DNA of 64,000 nucleotides, taken from contig NZ_BSUO01000001.1 in the NCBI RefSeq assembly GCF_030161635.1, positions 3,267,199 through 3,331,198 on the forward strand, read 5' to 3'. The translations under genes were made by a program, and so were the position numbers. The number at the start of each line of letters is the position of its first letter. Positions within the stretch are counted from its first letter, which is position 1. The notes under the pieces are model-generated. The model was not told where the DNA came from. It worked only from the letters and a program-made list of their open reading frames with translations, and ran no database searches. Shown here one piece after another: positions 39,247 through 48,752 of the stretch. This stretch comes from Mobilicoccus caccae (GTDB lineage Bacteria > Actinomycetota > Actinomycetes > Actinomycetales > Dermatophilaceae).

Positions 39247-39849
39247 TCAGTCGCGGGTCACAAGGGGGACGAAGCGGTAGAAGCCGTGCTCGGTGCGGGT
39301 CGGCGGGCCGCCGTCCGCCGGGCGCTCGACGCGGATCATCCGGCCGTCGACGGGCACGACCATGACTCCGCCGGGGGCGAGCTGGTCGACGAGGTAAAGG
39401 GGCAGGGTCGTCGCCATCGCCGAGACGAGGATCCGGTCGTAGGGAGCCTCCGCGGCGCGTCCCACCTCGTCGGCGTCGGCAACCTCCAACCGGGCCCAGG
39501 ACTGCTGCGACGCCTCGACATTGGCCGCGCCCCACCTGGCCAGATCGGGCACGATCTCCAGGCCCAGCACCGACCCGGTGGACCCGACCAGGTGCGCGAG
39601 CAGCGCCGTCGTCCACCCGGACCCGGCCCCGACGTCGAGGACCTTCGCGCCGGTGGGCACCGCCAGCAGCTCGAGCATGTTCGACACGGTCGTGGGCTGG
39701 GAGTTCGTCTGCCCGTCCCACAACGGCAGCGGCGCGTCCCTTCCGGCGTTGCCACGTTGCTCCTCGGTCAGGAACCCCTCGCGACGCACGGCCTTCATGG
39801 CGTCGGCGACGCGTCGAGAGCTGTCCGGTGTGCTGCTCGCAGAGCTCAT
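39247..39849 (-). CDS. Protein-L-isoaspartate O-methyltransferase-like protein
   Basis: 200 residues. The order NSQPTTVSNMLELL, then VLDVGAGSGWTTALLAHLVG (SAM-binding motif I), LGLEIVPDLARWG and DRILVSAMATTLPLYLVDQL matches the PCMT family, which methylates damaged isoaspartyl residues so that they can be repaired. The N-terminus (VADAMKAVRREGFL) is also typical. Some actinobacterial PCMT homologues act on other substrates. Divergent from the DUF368 gene. Confidence 0.83.
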   Translation of the reverse strand: MSSASSTPDSSRRVADAMKAVRREGFLTEEQRGNAGRDAPLPLWDGQTNSQPTTVSNMLELLAVPTGAKVLDVGAGSGWTTALLAHLVGSTGSVLGLEIVPDLARWGAANVEASQQSWARLEVADADEVGRAAEAPYDRILVSAMATTLPLYLVDQLAPGGVMVVPVDGRMIRVERPADGGPPTRTEHGFYRFVPLVTRD

Positions 39850-39931
39850 GGTCCAAGCCTAGGAGGCGGCGGCCGCTCGCACCCGTCGACGGATTCGGCC
39901 GCCCCCACCGGCCCCCGGTAGCCTCGGGTAG

Positions 39932-40924
39932 GTGCCCGAGCCGACCCCGCAGCCCAGCCCCTCGACCCCGCGAACCGACGACGCCGACGCCCGGACCGCC
40001 GAGCAGCGCCGTCCCGCGCCCGAGTTCTCCACCTCGCCGCGGTCGATCCCGGCCCAGCTCGCGCGTGGGTTCGCGATGGGGTCCGCCGACGTCGTCCCCG
40101 GCGTGTCCGGCGGCACGGTGGCCCTGGTCCTCGGCATCTACCGGCACCTCATCGCCGCCCTGGGACGCTGCGTCGACGTGGCGACCACCGCGCTGAGGTT
40201 CGACGGCAAGGGTATCGTCGGGGCTCTCAAGAACGTCCCCTGGATCTGGATCGTCAGCCTCATCGGCGGCATCCTGCTGGCCGTCTTCCTGCTGGCCGCC
40301 CCGCTGGAGCGGGCACTGGCCACCTACCCCGAGCAGATGGCCGGCCTCTTCACCGGTTTCATCGTCGGGGCGTGCCTGCTGTGCTGGAGACAACTGCAGC
40401 GTTCCGACGTGCGCCACATCGCCCTCGCCGCGGTCTGGGCGGTGGCGTTCTTCTTCCTCCTCGGCATCTCCCCCGCAGCACAGACCGGTGGCCAGGCGCC
40501 CGAGCTGTGGGTCTACTTCGTCACCGGCGCGATCGCCATCTGCGCGATGATCCTGCCCGGGATCAGCGGCTCGTTCCTGCTCGTCCTCATGGGCGTGTAC
40601 GCCCACGTGATCGGCGCCGTGAGTCAGCGGGACTTCCTCGTCCTCGGGGTGTTCGCGCTCGGTTGCGTCGTCGGCCTCTCGCTGGCGGCCAAGGGCCTGT
40701 CGTGGCTGCTCACCCACCACCATGACGCCGTCGTGGCGTCGATGATCGGCCTCATGATCGGCTCGATCCGCATCCTGTGGCCGTGGCCGCACGGCCTGGA
40801 GAGCACCGAGATGGCTCTGCCCGCCGCCGACACCTGGCTCATGCCCACCCTGCTCGCCGTGCTCGGCCTCGTCCTCGTCCTCGGGATCGACGCGGTGGCC
40901 CGCCGCGTCGGCGACGACCACTGA
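39932..40924 (+). CDS. DUF368 membrane protein (PopT-like)
   Basis: 330 residues from a GTG. A Pro/Asp-rich N-terminal tail (about 45 residues) precedes eight or so helices. The DUF368 signature is GFAMGSADVVPGVSGGTVAL and, in the second half, CAMILPGISGSFLLVLMGVY, an internal repeat of the two gate motifs. Members have been shown to carry undecaprenyl phosphate back to the inner face for reuse in wall synthesis. A DedA-like protein of the other class with this role is at 23393. Confidence 0.87.
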   Translation: MPEPTPQPSPSTPRTDDADARTAEQRRPAPEFSTSPRSIPAQLARGFAMGSADVVPGVSGGTVALVLGIYRHLIAALGRCVDVATTALRFDGKGIVGALKNVPWIWIVSLIGGILLAVFLLAAPLERALATYPEQMAGLFTGFIVGACLLCWRQLQRSDVRHIALAAVWAVAFFFLLGISPAAQTGGQAPELWVYFVTGAIAICAMILPGISGSFLLVLMGVYAHVIGAVSQRDFLVLGVFALGCVVGLSLAAKGLSWLLTHHHDAVVASMIGLMIGSIRILWPWPHGLESTEMALPAADTWLMPTLLAVLGLVLVLGIDAVARRVGDDH

Positions 40925-40955
40925 GCCACCCGGGCGATCGCGCCGCCCGCGCTCG

Positions 40956-42776
40956 TCAGGGCCGAGCGGGGTCGTCGAACGTCGGGGTGTGCGAGATGAG
41001 GGTGCGCGTGTACTCCTCCTGGGGCGCGTCCAACACCTGCGCGGTGAGCCCCTGCTCGACGACCCGGCCGCCGCTCAGCACGAGGATGCGGTCGGCGATG
41101 GTGCGCACGAGCGGCAGGTCGTGGGTGACGAACACCATCGAGATCCCGCGCACGTGCTTGATCCCCAGCAGCAGGTCGACGATGGACGCCTGGATCGACA
41201 CGTCCAGCGCCGAGGTGATCTCGTCGCAGACCAGCACCGCGGGCTCGGCGGCGAGGGCCCGCGCGATCGCGACCCGTTGACGCTCGCCACCCGACAGGCG
41301 GTTGGCGCGTAGCCCCAGCACCCGTGACCCGAGTTGCACGTCGTCCAGCAGCGTCGCCGCCCGGTCGCGGGCGTCCTTGCGCGAGGAGGCGATTCCGAAG
41401 ATCCGTAGTGGCCGGGTGAGGATCTGCTCGATGGTGCGGCGCGGGTTCAACGACTGGTAGGGGTTCTGAAAGACGTACTGCACCTGACGTCGCTGTTCGG
41501 TCGTGCGTCGCCGTGACGACGTCGCCAGGGCCGCGCCCTCGAACTCGACGACGCCGCTCCACTGGTCGTGCAGTCCGCCGATGCAGCGGGAGATCGTCGT
41601 CTTGCCCGAGCCCGATTCGCCCACCAGCGCGACGATCTCGCGCTGGGCGAGGTCGAACGTCACCCCGTGCACCACGGTCGACCGGCCGTAGGAGACGTCG
41701 AGGTCGTGCACCGAGAGCACCACGTCGCGCCGGGCCTGGGGATCGGTGTCGGCGAGGATGCGGTCGCTCGCGTCCCACGGCGGCAGCTCCGCCAGGCGGA
41801 TGCACCGGGCGGCGTGGTCCGCCGACACGTCGACGAGTTGCGGGTCGGTCGTGGCGCATTCGGCCACCGCGAACTCGCACCGATCGTGGAACCGGCAGCC
41901 GCTCGGCCGGTGTCCCGGCGGCGGCGTCGCGCCGGGGATGCCGGTCAGCTTGAACGGCTGGTGCAGCAGCGGGATCGCCCCGAGCAGCGCGCGGGTGTAC
42001 GGGTGCGCGGGTTCGGCGAAGATCCTTGCGGTCGGCCCGATCTCGACGACGAGCCCCGCGTACAGCACCGCCACCCGGTCGGAGATCTGCGAGACCACCG
42101 CGAGGTCGTGCGTCACGTACAGGGCGGCGACGTCGTACCGCTCACACAGGTTGGCGAGTGTGCTCAGCACCATCCCCTGCGTGGTCACGTCGAGTCCGGT
42201 GGTGGGTTCGTCGAGGACGAGCACCTTGGGCCGCGGCAGGAACACCATGGCGAGCGCGACCCGCTGCACCTGGCCGCCGGAGAGCTGGTGGGGGTAGCGC
42301 CGCAGGAACTCGTCGTCGTTCGGCAGCCCCACCTCCGGCAGGATCGCCCGGATCGCCGCGTCCCGCTCGCCCGCCGGGCCGACGTCGTGCAGGTCGAGCA
42401 GCTCGCGCAACTGGGCGCCGATGCGATGGGAGGGGTTGAGCGCCGAACTCGGGTCCTGCGGCACGTAGGCCACGTCGACCCCGCGGATGCGGCGGATCTC
42501 GTCGTCGCTCATCGAACGAAGGTCGTGGCCGGCCACCGTGATCGTGCCGTCGTCGATCCGGGCGCCGCGTCGGGCGTACCCGAGCAGGGCGGTGCCGGCC
42601 GTCGTCTTGCCCGAACCGGATTCGCCGACGAGGCCCACGATCTCCCCGGGTGAGATGGCGAGGTCGAACCCCTCGACGACGTCGGTGGCGGTGCCGGTGA
42701 GCCGGACCCGCAGCCCGGCGACCGTGCAGACCGGGCCCTCCACGGGCTGCTCTGCGGGGCGGTCGGTGACGGTCAT
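40956..42776 (-). CDS. Peptide/nickel ABC transporter ATPase, two fused domains (DppD-DppF type)
   Basis: 606 residues from the ATG at 42776. Two full ATPase domains in one chain. First: GESGSGKTTAG, signature LSGGQVQRVAL, Walker B VLVLDEPTTGLD, then the oligopeptide C-terminal Cys-containing region (CRFHDRCEFAVAEC). Second: GESGSGKTTISR, signature LSGGERQRVAI, Walker B VLVCDEITSALD. Fusion replaces the usual DppD and DppF pair. It is the last gene of a four-gene operon; its start overlaps the permease stop (ATGA). Confidence 0.92.
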   Translation of the reverse strand: MTVTDRPAEQPVEGPVCTVAGLRVRLTGTATDVVEGFDLAISPGEIVGLVGESGSGKTTAGTALLGYARRGARIDDGTITVAGHDLRSMSDDEIRRIRGVDVAYVPQDPSSALNPSHRIGAQLRELLDLHDVGPAGERDAAIRAILPEVGLPNDDEFLRRYPHQLSGGQVQRVALAMVFLPRPKVLVLDEPTTGLDVTTQGMVLSTLANLCERYDVAALYVTHDLAVVSQISDRVAVLYAGLVVEIGPTARIFAEPAHPYTRALLGAIPLLHQPFKLTGIPGATPPPGHRPSGCRFHDRCEFAVAECATTDPQLVDVSADHAARCIRLAELPPWDASDRILADTDPQARRDVVLSVHDLDVSYGRSTVVHGVTFDLAQREIVALVGESGSGKTTISRCIGGLHDQWSGVVEFEGAALATSSRRRTTEQRRQVQYVFQNPYQSLNPRRTIEQILTRPLRIFGIASSRKDARDRAATLLDDVQLGSRVLGLRANRLSGGERQRVAIARALAAEPAVLVCDEITSALDVSIQASIVDLLLGIKHVRGISMVFVTHDLPLVRTIADRILVLSGGRVVEQGLTAQVLDAPQEEYTRTLISHTPTFDDPARP

Positions 42777-43666
42777 GAGGTCCCCCTGGCGGCGCGCGCA
42801 CCGAAGCCGTCGGCGATGAGGTTGGTGCCGATGGTCAGCAGGGCGATGAGCAGCACCGGGGCGATGACACCCCACGGCTGCACGAGGAGGGCGAGACGGT
42901 TCTCACTCGTCATCTGACCCCAGTCGGCGGCACCGGGATCGGTGGCGAACCCGAGGAACCCGATGCCGGCCACCATGCCGATCGAGTACGTGAACCGTAG
43001 ACCCGTCTCGGCCAGCAGCGGGACGACGAGGTTGGGCCCGAGCTCGGAGACGACGATGCGCCACCGCGATTCGCCCATGGCCTCGGCCGAGGCGATGAAG
43101 TCCTGAGCCACGTACGTGGAGGCGACGCCGCGTGCCACCCGCGCGACGCGTGGCGCGTGGGCCAGCGCCACGAGCAGCACGATCATCCACCACGTCGGTT
43201 CGTCGACGGCGCTGAGCACGGCGAGCGCGAGGAGGATCTGCGGGAACGCGAGCAGCACGTCGCCCAACCGCATGACGACCTCGTCCAGCCACCCTCCGGC
43301 GTAGGCCGCGACGACCCCCGCGGCCACTCCGACGCCGACGCCGAGCAGCGTCGCGAGCACCGACATGAGCAGCACGGAGCTCCCACCGTGCAGGACCCGC
43401 GAGAGCACGTCCTGCCCGAGGTGGTCGGTGCCGAGGAACGAGCCCTGGGTCGAGAACGGGTCGCCGACGATGTCGTACTCCCCGTAGGGCGCCATGAACG
43501 GTCCGAGCACCGCGAGCCCGACGACGAGCAGCGTGATGACGGTGCCGATGAGGATCTTGGGGTCACGCGCCATCGAGGCGATCCCCGAGCCGCGGCGGGA
43601 GCGAGGTGTCGGTGTGCCGCTCATCGCCGCGGCGCCGTCGACGCCGGAGGTGCTGTTCTCGCTCAT
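42773..43666 (-). CDS. Peptide/nickel ABC transporter permease (DppC-like)
   Basis: 297 residues from the ATG at 43666, overlapping the DppB-like stop. An N-terminal Ser/Gly-rich tail, then a first helix (ILIGTVITLLVVGLAVLG). The permease motif is EAMGESRWRIVVSELGPNLV (E-A-x3-G-x9-L-P-like loop). LGTDHLGQDVLSRVLHG is typical of the DppC/OppC N-terminus. It pairs with the gene at 43666-44688 to form the channel. Confidence 0.92.
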   Translation of the reverse strand: MSENSTSGVDGAAAMSGTPTPRSRRGSGIASMARDPKILIGTVITLLVVGLAVLGPFMAPYGEYDIVGDPFSTQGSFLGTDHLGQDVLSRVLHGGSSVLLMSVLATLLGVGVGVAAGVVAAYAGGWLDEVVMRLGDVLLAFPQILLALAVLSAVDEPTWWMIVLLVALAHAPRVARVARGVASTYVAQDFIASAEAMGESRWRIVVSELGPNLVVPLLAETGLRFTYSIGMVAGIGFLGFATDPGAADWGQMTSENRLALLVQPWGVIAPVLLIALLTIGTNLIADGFGARAARGTS

Positions 43667-44688
43667 CACACCATCCCCGTCCGTGCCCGCGGCGTCGACA
43701 GGATCGACAGGACGTCGGCGACGAGATTCACCAGGACGTAGGCGCCCGCGATGATCATCGTCAGCGCCTGGACCACGGGGAAGTCGGAGTTGCGCACGGC
43801 GTCCACGAGCATCGCCCCGATCCCCGGGTAGTTGAAGAGGTACTCCACGAGCACGACGCCGCCGACCAGCCACCCGAGCTGCAACGCCGTCACCTGGATC
43901 GCCGGCACCACCGTGTTCGGCAGGGCGTGCCGCATGAGCACCCGCGTCTCCGGCACGCCCTTGAGCCGGGCGAGTTCGACGTAGTCCGAGTCCAGCGCCT
44001 CGACGAGCGTCGAGCGCAGGATGCGCGTGAGGTAGGGGACGATCGCGACGACGAGCGTGGCCACGGGCAGGATCATCGACGCCGGCACGTGCCAGGGCCG
44101 CGCGCCGATGGGCAGCGCGGTCACCGCCGGCAGCAGGTGCAGGACCGTCGTGGAGAACAGGGCCACGAGCAGGATCCCGGAGACGAACTCCGGCACCCCG
44201 GCGAGTCCGAGCGTGATCACCTGGATCGCGTCGTCGAGGCGGGTGCCGCGGAACCGGGCGCACAGCAGCGCCAGACCGAGGGCGACGGGGATCATCACGA
44301 GCGCAACGAGCGCCACGAGGAAGAGGCTGTTGACCACGCGGTCGCCGATGAGTTCGGAGACGGGGATGCCGGCGGCCACCGACGACCCGAGGTCACCTCG
44401 GAGCAGACCGCCGAGCCAGGACAGGTAGCGCTCGGGCAGGGAGCGGTCGAGCTCGAGTTCGGCGCGGATCGCCGCGACCCGCTCCGGGCTGACCTCGAAG
44501 TCGCGGCCGAGGATGGCGCGGACGGGATCGCCGAGGGCCGAGGTCGCGAGGAACACGATGACCGACACGAGCCAGAGGGTGAGCACGGCCAACCCCACAC
44601 GGCGCGCGATCCACCGCGCCCAGGCGCGCTGCGGTGACCGCCGCGACTCGGAGGCTCCCTGCGTGGGGGTCGGCGTCGCGGTGCTCAT
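43666..44688 (-). CDS. Peptide/nickel ABC transporter permease (DppB-like)
   Basis: 340 residues. Six helices, with the first at VGLAVLTLWLVSVIVFLATS. ALGDPVRAILG and LELDRSLPERYLSWLGGLLRGDLGSS are typical of DppB. The coupling loop is ARLKGVPETRVLMRHALPNTV. Its stop overlaps the next ATG (TGATG), and its start overlaps the stop of the binding protein (ATGA). Gene order is that of the Dpp/Opp family. Confidence 0.92.
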   Translation of the reverse strand: MSTATPTPTQGASESRRSPQRAWARWIARRVGLAVLTLWLVSVIVFLATSALGDPVRAILGRDFEVSPERVAAIRAELELDRSLPERYLSWLGGLLRGDLGSSVAAGIPVSELIGDRVVNSLFLVALVALVMIPVALGLALLCARFRGTRLDDAIQVITLGLAGVPEFVSGILLVALFSTTVLHLLPAVTALPIGARPWHVPASMILPVATLVVAIVPYLTRILRSTLVEALDSDYVELARLKGVPETRVLMRHALPNTVVPAIQVTALQLGWLVGGVVLVEYLFNYPGIGAMLVDAVRNSDFPVVQALTMIIAGAYVLVNLVADVLSILSTPRARTGMV

Positions 44689-46238
44689 GACGTCCCCGCC
44701 GGGCGGAAGAGGTTGAATCGGTAGGAGCTGACAGGCTGTTCGACAGCGGGCTGGACCTCGGCGAGCGAGGTGCTGTACGCGTCGACCTGGTTCTGGAAGG
44801 CCCAGATGAGGAACCCGCCCTCCTCGTACTCGATGCGCTGCGCGTCCTGAACCAGTCGGCGGCGGCGCTCCTCGTCGGTCTCCCGGAACGCCGAGCGGAT
44901 CAGCTCGGTGAACCGCGGATGGTCGAAGTGGGTCTCGTTGTACGGCGAGCCCTTCAGCGAGGACTGCGCGACCTGTGGCAGGTAGAGGCGGGTGTTCCAG
45001 AAGTCCTGCGCGAACACCCACGAGAGGTACTGGTCGCCGTAGAAGACGCTGGAGTCGACCTGGTTGAGCCGCACCGACACTCCGGCGCGTCGGGCCTGTT
45101 GGGCGAACAGGCTCGCGGCCTCGACGGCGCCGGCGCCCACACCGGCGGAGGTGACGAGTTCGACCTGCAGGTCCGCGTGTCCGGCCTGGCGGAGTAGCGC
45201 CCGGGCCTGGTCGATGTCCTGGTGCCGTTGCGGGAGTTCGTTGCCGATGTAGTCGGGGTCGAACGGGGCGTAGAGGTCGTTGCCGAGGCGTCCGTACCCG
45301 CTGTAGGCCTGGTCGATCATCTGCTGCCGGTCGGCGATGAGGCGGATGGCCTGCCGGACGCGCACGTCGGAGAACGGCGCCGCGTCGACGCGCATGGTGA
45401 AGGGGACCCAGCCACCCGTCTCGGAGACCAGCGCCCTCGCCCCCTGCGCGCCGATGGCGTCGACGAGGTAGGCGGGCAGGTTGTCGATGGACTGCACCTG
45501 GCCGGCGAGAAGGGCGTTGACCTTGGCCGCGTCGTCGGTGAAGTTGGCGATGACCAGCTCGTCGAAGGAGGCGGGCACGTCCCAGTAGTCGGCGTATCGG
45601 CGGAAGCTGCTGCGTTGTCCCGGAACGAACTGCCCGTAGGAGAACGGGCCGGTGCCGATCGGGTTCTCCGGGTCGAAGTCGGCCGGGACCATGCCGGTGG
45701 AATAGCCCGCGAGCATCCGATCGAGGATGACGTAGGGCTCTGTGAGGTGCACGCGGTAGGTGCGGGCATCGAGCACCCGGCTGCTCTGCAGGTCGGCGAT
45801 CGGGGCGATGTCGGACATGAACGGCGAGGGGTTCTCGGGGTTCAGCATCCGGGCGAGGCTGGCCTCGACGTCGCGCGAGGTGACGGGACGGCCGTCGTGG
45901 AAGGTGACGCCGGGTCGCAGCCGGATGGTCCACTGGGTGGCGTCGGCGTTGGGCGTGATCTCCTCGGCCAGCGCGGGTTCGATGCGGTAGTCGGGGGTGA
46001 AGCGGTACAGCGATTCGTAGAGCTGCCGCACCCGGGCGATGTCGGGGATCGTCACCGGAAAGTGCGGATCGAGGGAGTCCTTGAGCCCGCCACCGGTCGC
46101 GCCGTGGACGAGCTGGGAGGTGACGGCGTCGGAAGAGGGTGCGGTGCAGGCCGCAAGACCCGGCATCGCGACCCCGGCCAGCGCGAGCGCACCGAACCGC
46201 ATGAAGCTACGGCGACCCAGCTCGGACTCGCGCGACAT
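44685..46238 (-). CDS. Peptide ABC transporter substrate-binding lipoprotein
   Basis: 517 residues from the ATG at 46238, with GGAGAG upstream. The N-terminus has a Tat-type RRSFMRFG motif and a lipobox ending LAAC, so it is probably exported folded and lipid-anchored. The SBP family 5 pattern includes LAEEITPNADATQWTIRLRP and GVTFHDGRPVTSRDV. First gene of the operon. Family 5 proteins bind peptides, nickel chelates or siderophore-like compounds; which one is not evident. Confidence 0.92.
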   Translation of the reverse strand: MSRESELGRRSFMRFGALALAGVAMPGLAACTAPSSDAVTSQLVHGATGGGLKDSLDPHFPVTIPDIARVRQLYESLYRFTPDYRIEPALAEEITPNADATQWTIRLRPGVTFHDGRPVTSRDVEASLARMLNPENPSPFMSDIAPIADLQSSRVLDARTYRVHLTEPYVILDRMLAGYSTGMVPADFDPENPIGTGPFSYGQFVPGQRSSFRRYADYWDVPASFDELVIANFTDDAAKVNALLAGQVQSIDNLPAYLVDAIGAQGARALVSETGGWVPFTMRVDAAPFSDVRVRQAIRLIADRQQMIDQAYSGYGRLGNDLYAPFDPDYIGNELPQRHQDIDQARALLRQAGHADLQVELVTSAGVGAGAVEAASLFAQQARRAGVSVRLNQVDSSVFYGDQYLSWVFAQDFWNTRLYLPQVAQSSLKGSPYNETHFDHPRFTELIRSAFRETDEERRRRLVQDAQRIEYEEGGFLIWAFQNQVDAYSTSLAEVQPAVEQPVSSYRFNLFRPAGTS

Positions 46239-46536
46239 GGCATCTCTCCTCACCGGATGCCCCGACCCTAGCCCGATCCCCGCGCCCCGACCCTCCGAGC
46301 ACCCGCCGGATCACCGCGGCACCCGCTCGCCGAGACGTGGCGTTCCACGTGTTCGAGAACTATCTCGGGCTCGAGTGTCGATCCGCGTCGGCGCCGTTCG
46401 AGGTAGGGGTGACGCTGCCGTTCCGGGCGGCCCTCGAAGCTGGGAGAGACACCATGTCGACCACAACGACCCACGTCATGCCGGGCACATCGATCACGTC
46501 GTCCGATCCGCAAGGGTGGGGCGCTAGCCTTCCGGC

Positions 46537-46758
46537 ATGCCTGCCCCGGAGGGATTCGCGTACGTCGTGCGTGGTGCGGACGTCGTCATCAGCCACCACG
46601 GCCGGCCGGTGACGACCCTGCGGGGGCGTCGCGCGGCGGCCTTCCTCGACGACGTCGAGCGGGAGGACCCTCAAGAGCTCATGGCCAGGCTGACCGGCAA
46701 CTATCGCCGGGGCAACGAACGTCAGGCGCGGAACCACCCGCGCAACCGCGGACGCTGA
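46537..46758 (+). CDS. Small conserved-looking protein of unknown function
   Basis: 73 residues. YVVRGADVVISHHGRPVTTL looks like a short beta-hairpin region, RGRRAAAFLDDVEREDPQELMARLTG an amphipathic helix, and the end (YRRGNERQARNHPRNRGR) is very basic, suggesting nucleic-acid contact. No ribosome binding site is obvious. The Ala/Val/Asp-balanced composition distinguishes it from shadow frames. The 298 bases before it (46239-46536) hold no other recognisable feature. Function unknown. Confidence 0.55.
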   Translation: MPAPEGFAYVVRGADVVISHHGRPVTTLRGRRAAAFLDDVEREDPQELMARLTGNYRRGNERQARNHPRNRGR

Positions 46759-46800
46759 CCGCCACCACACGTGGCATCGCACCTGTTCGAGCGGGTCGGT

Positions 46801-47100
46801 TCACGGTTCGTAGATCACGGTGGCGCGGCCGGCCAGCTGGTCCTGGAGCCGTTTCGTCAGCCCGCGTCCGCGTGCCTGCCACTCCTGATGCGCGGTCTCG
46901 TCGACGATCGAGTACCGGCTCACGGCGACGCCGAGCAGGTCCTCCCACTCCTGGCGCCACGTCCGCAGGTCGATGCGGAGGCCGTTCGAGATGGGCAGGT
47001 GACCGGTGTCGACCATGGCCCCCTCCTCGTTCCAGACGGGGTCGGCCATGTAGTCGGGGAACACCCGGAGCACCGGCAGCGTCGAATCGCGATCCTGCAT
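46801..47100 (-). CDS. Small protein of unknown function
   Basis: 99 residues. Balanced composition with many aromatic and acidic residues (VFPDYMADPVWNEEG, LRTWRQEWEDLL, SRYSIVDETAHQEW). An initial short beta region may precede helices. Context: between an unknown small gene and VapBC, an area of small accessory genes. It could be an immunity or antitoxin-like protein, but no motif supports this. Confidence 0.6.
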   Translation of the reverse strand: MQDRDSTLPVLRVFPDYMADPVWNEEGAMVDTGHLPISNGLRIDLRTWRQEWEDLLGVAVSRYSIVDETAHQEWQARGRGLTKRLQDQLAGRATVIYEP

Positions 47101-47158
47101 CGATCCAGTATGTCGGGCGACGGCCGACGCGTGCGGTGCGCTTTCTGCTACAGGTGTC

Positions 47159-47557
47159 TCAGACTCCGATGACCGGGACCACGGACTCGAGACCCGCGAA
47201 GTCGTCCGGGTTCCGCGTGTACAACGTCGCGCCGTGCGCGTGGGCGGTGGCCGCGATCAGGAGATCCATGGTGCGTCGTCGAGGTTGCCGTCCGGTGGCG
47301 ACCACCGCGGAGGCGAGTCGGCCGTAGCTCGCGGCGACGGCGTCGTCGATCGGCAGGGCGTCGAAGCGGCGCTGCAGCACGCTGAGACGCCGCAGACGTT
47401 CGGCGCGCGTGGCGTCGTCCTTCGCGACCAGGACGCCGAAGTGCAACTCGGCCAGGCTCGCGGCGCTGATCGCCACGATGCCGGGCACAGGGGTGACGGC
47501 GGGTCCGATCAGCACGCTGGTGTCGAGGATCGCCCGCTCGACGGGCGGCTCGGTCAC
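47159..47557 (-). CDS. vapC: PIN-domain toxin (VapC-like)
   Basis: 132 residues from the GTG at 47557, overlapping the antitoxin stop (GTGA). PIN acidic residues are present: D in AILDTSVLIG, E in SLAELHFGVL, D in TMDLLIAATA, and D in TRNPDDFAGL. VapC toxins are Mg-dependent RNases that cut tRNA or rRNA. A start four codons upstream (47569) is possible. The set of residues is complete, so it is probably active. Confidence 0.87.
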   Translation of the reverse strand: MTEPPVERAILDTSVLIGPAVTPVPGIVAISAASLAELHFGVLVAKDDATRAERLRRLSVLQRRFDALPIDDAVAASYGRLASAVVATGRQPRRRTMDLLIAATAHAHGATLYTRNPDDFAGLESVVPVIGV

Positions 47558-47805
47558 GGCCGCCCCCACGGGTCACGCAGCTCGTCGTCGACCAGATCAC
47601 GATCCTGCGCCCACGCAGAGTCCGCAGGCCCCCGGAACAGCTCCTCCAGGTCGGACCAACGGCCCCACTGGGACGGCCTGGCCGGCACGAGGCGCGCGCT
47701 CGCTCGCCCGGCCACCGTGACGACGAACTCTTCGCCCATCTCGACCCGGCGCACGAGCTCGGAGGCGTCCTGCCGAAGCTCTCTCAGTCCTACGGTCCTG
47801 CTCAT
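47554..47805 (-). CDS. vapB: Phd/YefM-type antitoxin (VapB-like)
   Basis: 83 residues from the ATG at 47805 (MSRTVGLRELRQDASELVRR). The N-terminal half is the Phd/YefM DNA-binding fold, with VEMGEEFVVTVAGRASARLVP. The C-terminal tail (WSDLEELFRGPADSAW) would wrap the toxin. It is the first gene of the pair and probably represses the operon. Confidence 0.87.
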   Translation of the reverse strand: MSRTVGLRELRQDASELVRRVEMGEEFVVTVAGRASARLVPARPSQWGRWSDLEELFRGPADSAWAQDRDLVDDELRDPWGRP

Positions 47806-47908
47806 GAACCCCACCATACGGCCCGCGTAGCACAAGTGCTATACCCCGTCCCGGGATCATCGTCGGACGAGTCGGGGGTGACCTCGCGTATCCCCCGACG
47901 CCCCCCAT

Positions 47909-47950
47909 GAACGCCGAGACCGCCGCCTATAGGCGGCGGTCTCGGCGTTC
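47909..47950. terminator. 42-nt perfect palindrome ending the narGHJI operon
   Basis: GAACGCCGAGACCGCCGCC with its exact complement around a TATA centre. It lies 27 nt after the narI stop on the minus strand. The stem core GCCGAGACCGCCG is the same as in the hairpin at 24184-24217, so this is a reused terminator type in the genome. Confidence 0.85.
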
Positions 47951-47976
47951 GTGGGGGTGAGTTCGTGAATTTCGGC

Positions 47977-48750
47977 TCAGCGTCGGGAGGCGCTGTGCGA
48001 GCCGGCCGCGTGGTCGGCGGCGGACCGCTTGAGTTCGCTGCGCTCCCAGCCCCGGCGGGACTCACTCGCACCGAGGCGTGAGCCCAGACGCGAGCGGTAC
48101 ACGACGTAGGGGCGCCACATGTAGCTCAGCGGCGCGCTGAACACGTGCACCAGGCGGGTGAACGGCCACAGCGCGAACAGGAGGAACACGAGCAGCGTGT
48201 GCATCTGGAACGTCAGCGGCGCCGCCGTCATGTGGTCGGGGTTGGGGCTCAGGTAGAACAACTCCCGGAACCAGATCGAGACGCCCTCGCGGTAGTCGTA
48301 GTGCGACACGACGTTGCCCAGCACCGTGTTGGCCAGACCCGTGAGGATCGCCGCGGCGAGGAAGACGTACATGATCTTGTCGTTGGCGGTCGTCGCCGAG
48401 AACACGGCCGGGGTCATGCGGCGGCGGTAGATCAGGATGATCATGCCGACGATGGTGCAGAACCCTGCGATGGCGCCCAGCGCCACCGCCATGACGTGGT
48501 ACATCTCCTGGGTGATGCCGACGGCCTCGGTCCACCGCTTGGGGATGACCAGGCCCATCACGTGCCCGGCGAGCACCACGAGGATGCCGAAGTGGAAGAG
48601 CGGGCTGCCGATCTGCAGCAGCTTGCTCTCGTACATCTGCGAGCTGCGGGTGGTCCACCCGAACTTGTCGTACTTGTAGCGCCACCAGTGGCCCACGACG
48701 AACGTCGCGATACACACGTACGGCAGCACCTGCCACAACAGGACATCCAT
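47977..48750 (-). CDS. narI: Respiratory nitrate reductase gamma subunit
   Basis: 257 residues with five helices. Haem b ligands are His residues in SPLFHFGILVVLAGHVMG and in TFQMHTLLVFLLF and TRLVHVFSAPL. It takes electrons from quinol on the outer face and passes them to NarH. GHWWRYKYDKFGWTTRSSQ is the typical first loop. The tail after SAPLSYMWRPY is long and charged. Ends just before the operon terminator, 2 nt after the narJ stop. Confidence 0.95.
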   Translation of the reverse strand: MDVLLWQVLPYVCIATFVVGHWWRYKYDKFGWTTRSSQMYESKLLQIGSPLFHFGILVVLAGHVMGLVIPKRWTEAVGITQEMYHVMAVALGAIAGFCTIVGMIILIYRRRMTPAVFSATTANDKIMYVFLAAAILTGLANTVLGNVVSHYDYREGVSIWFRELFYLSPNPDHMTAAPLTFQMHTLLVFLLFALWPFTRLVHVFSAPLSYMWRPYVVYRSRLGSRLGASESRRGWERSELKRSAADHAAGSHSASRR

Positions 48751-48752
48751 GA

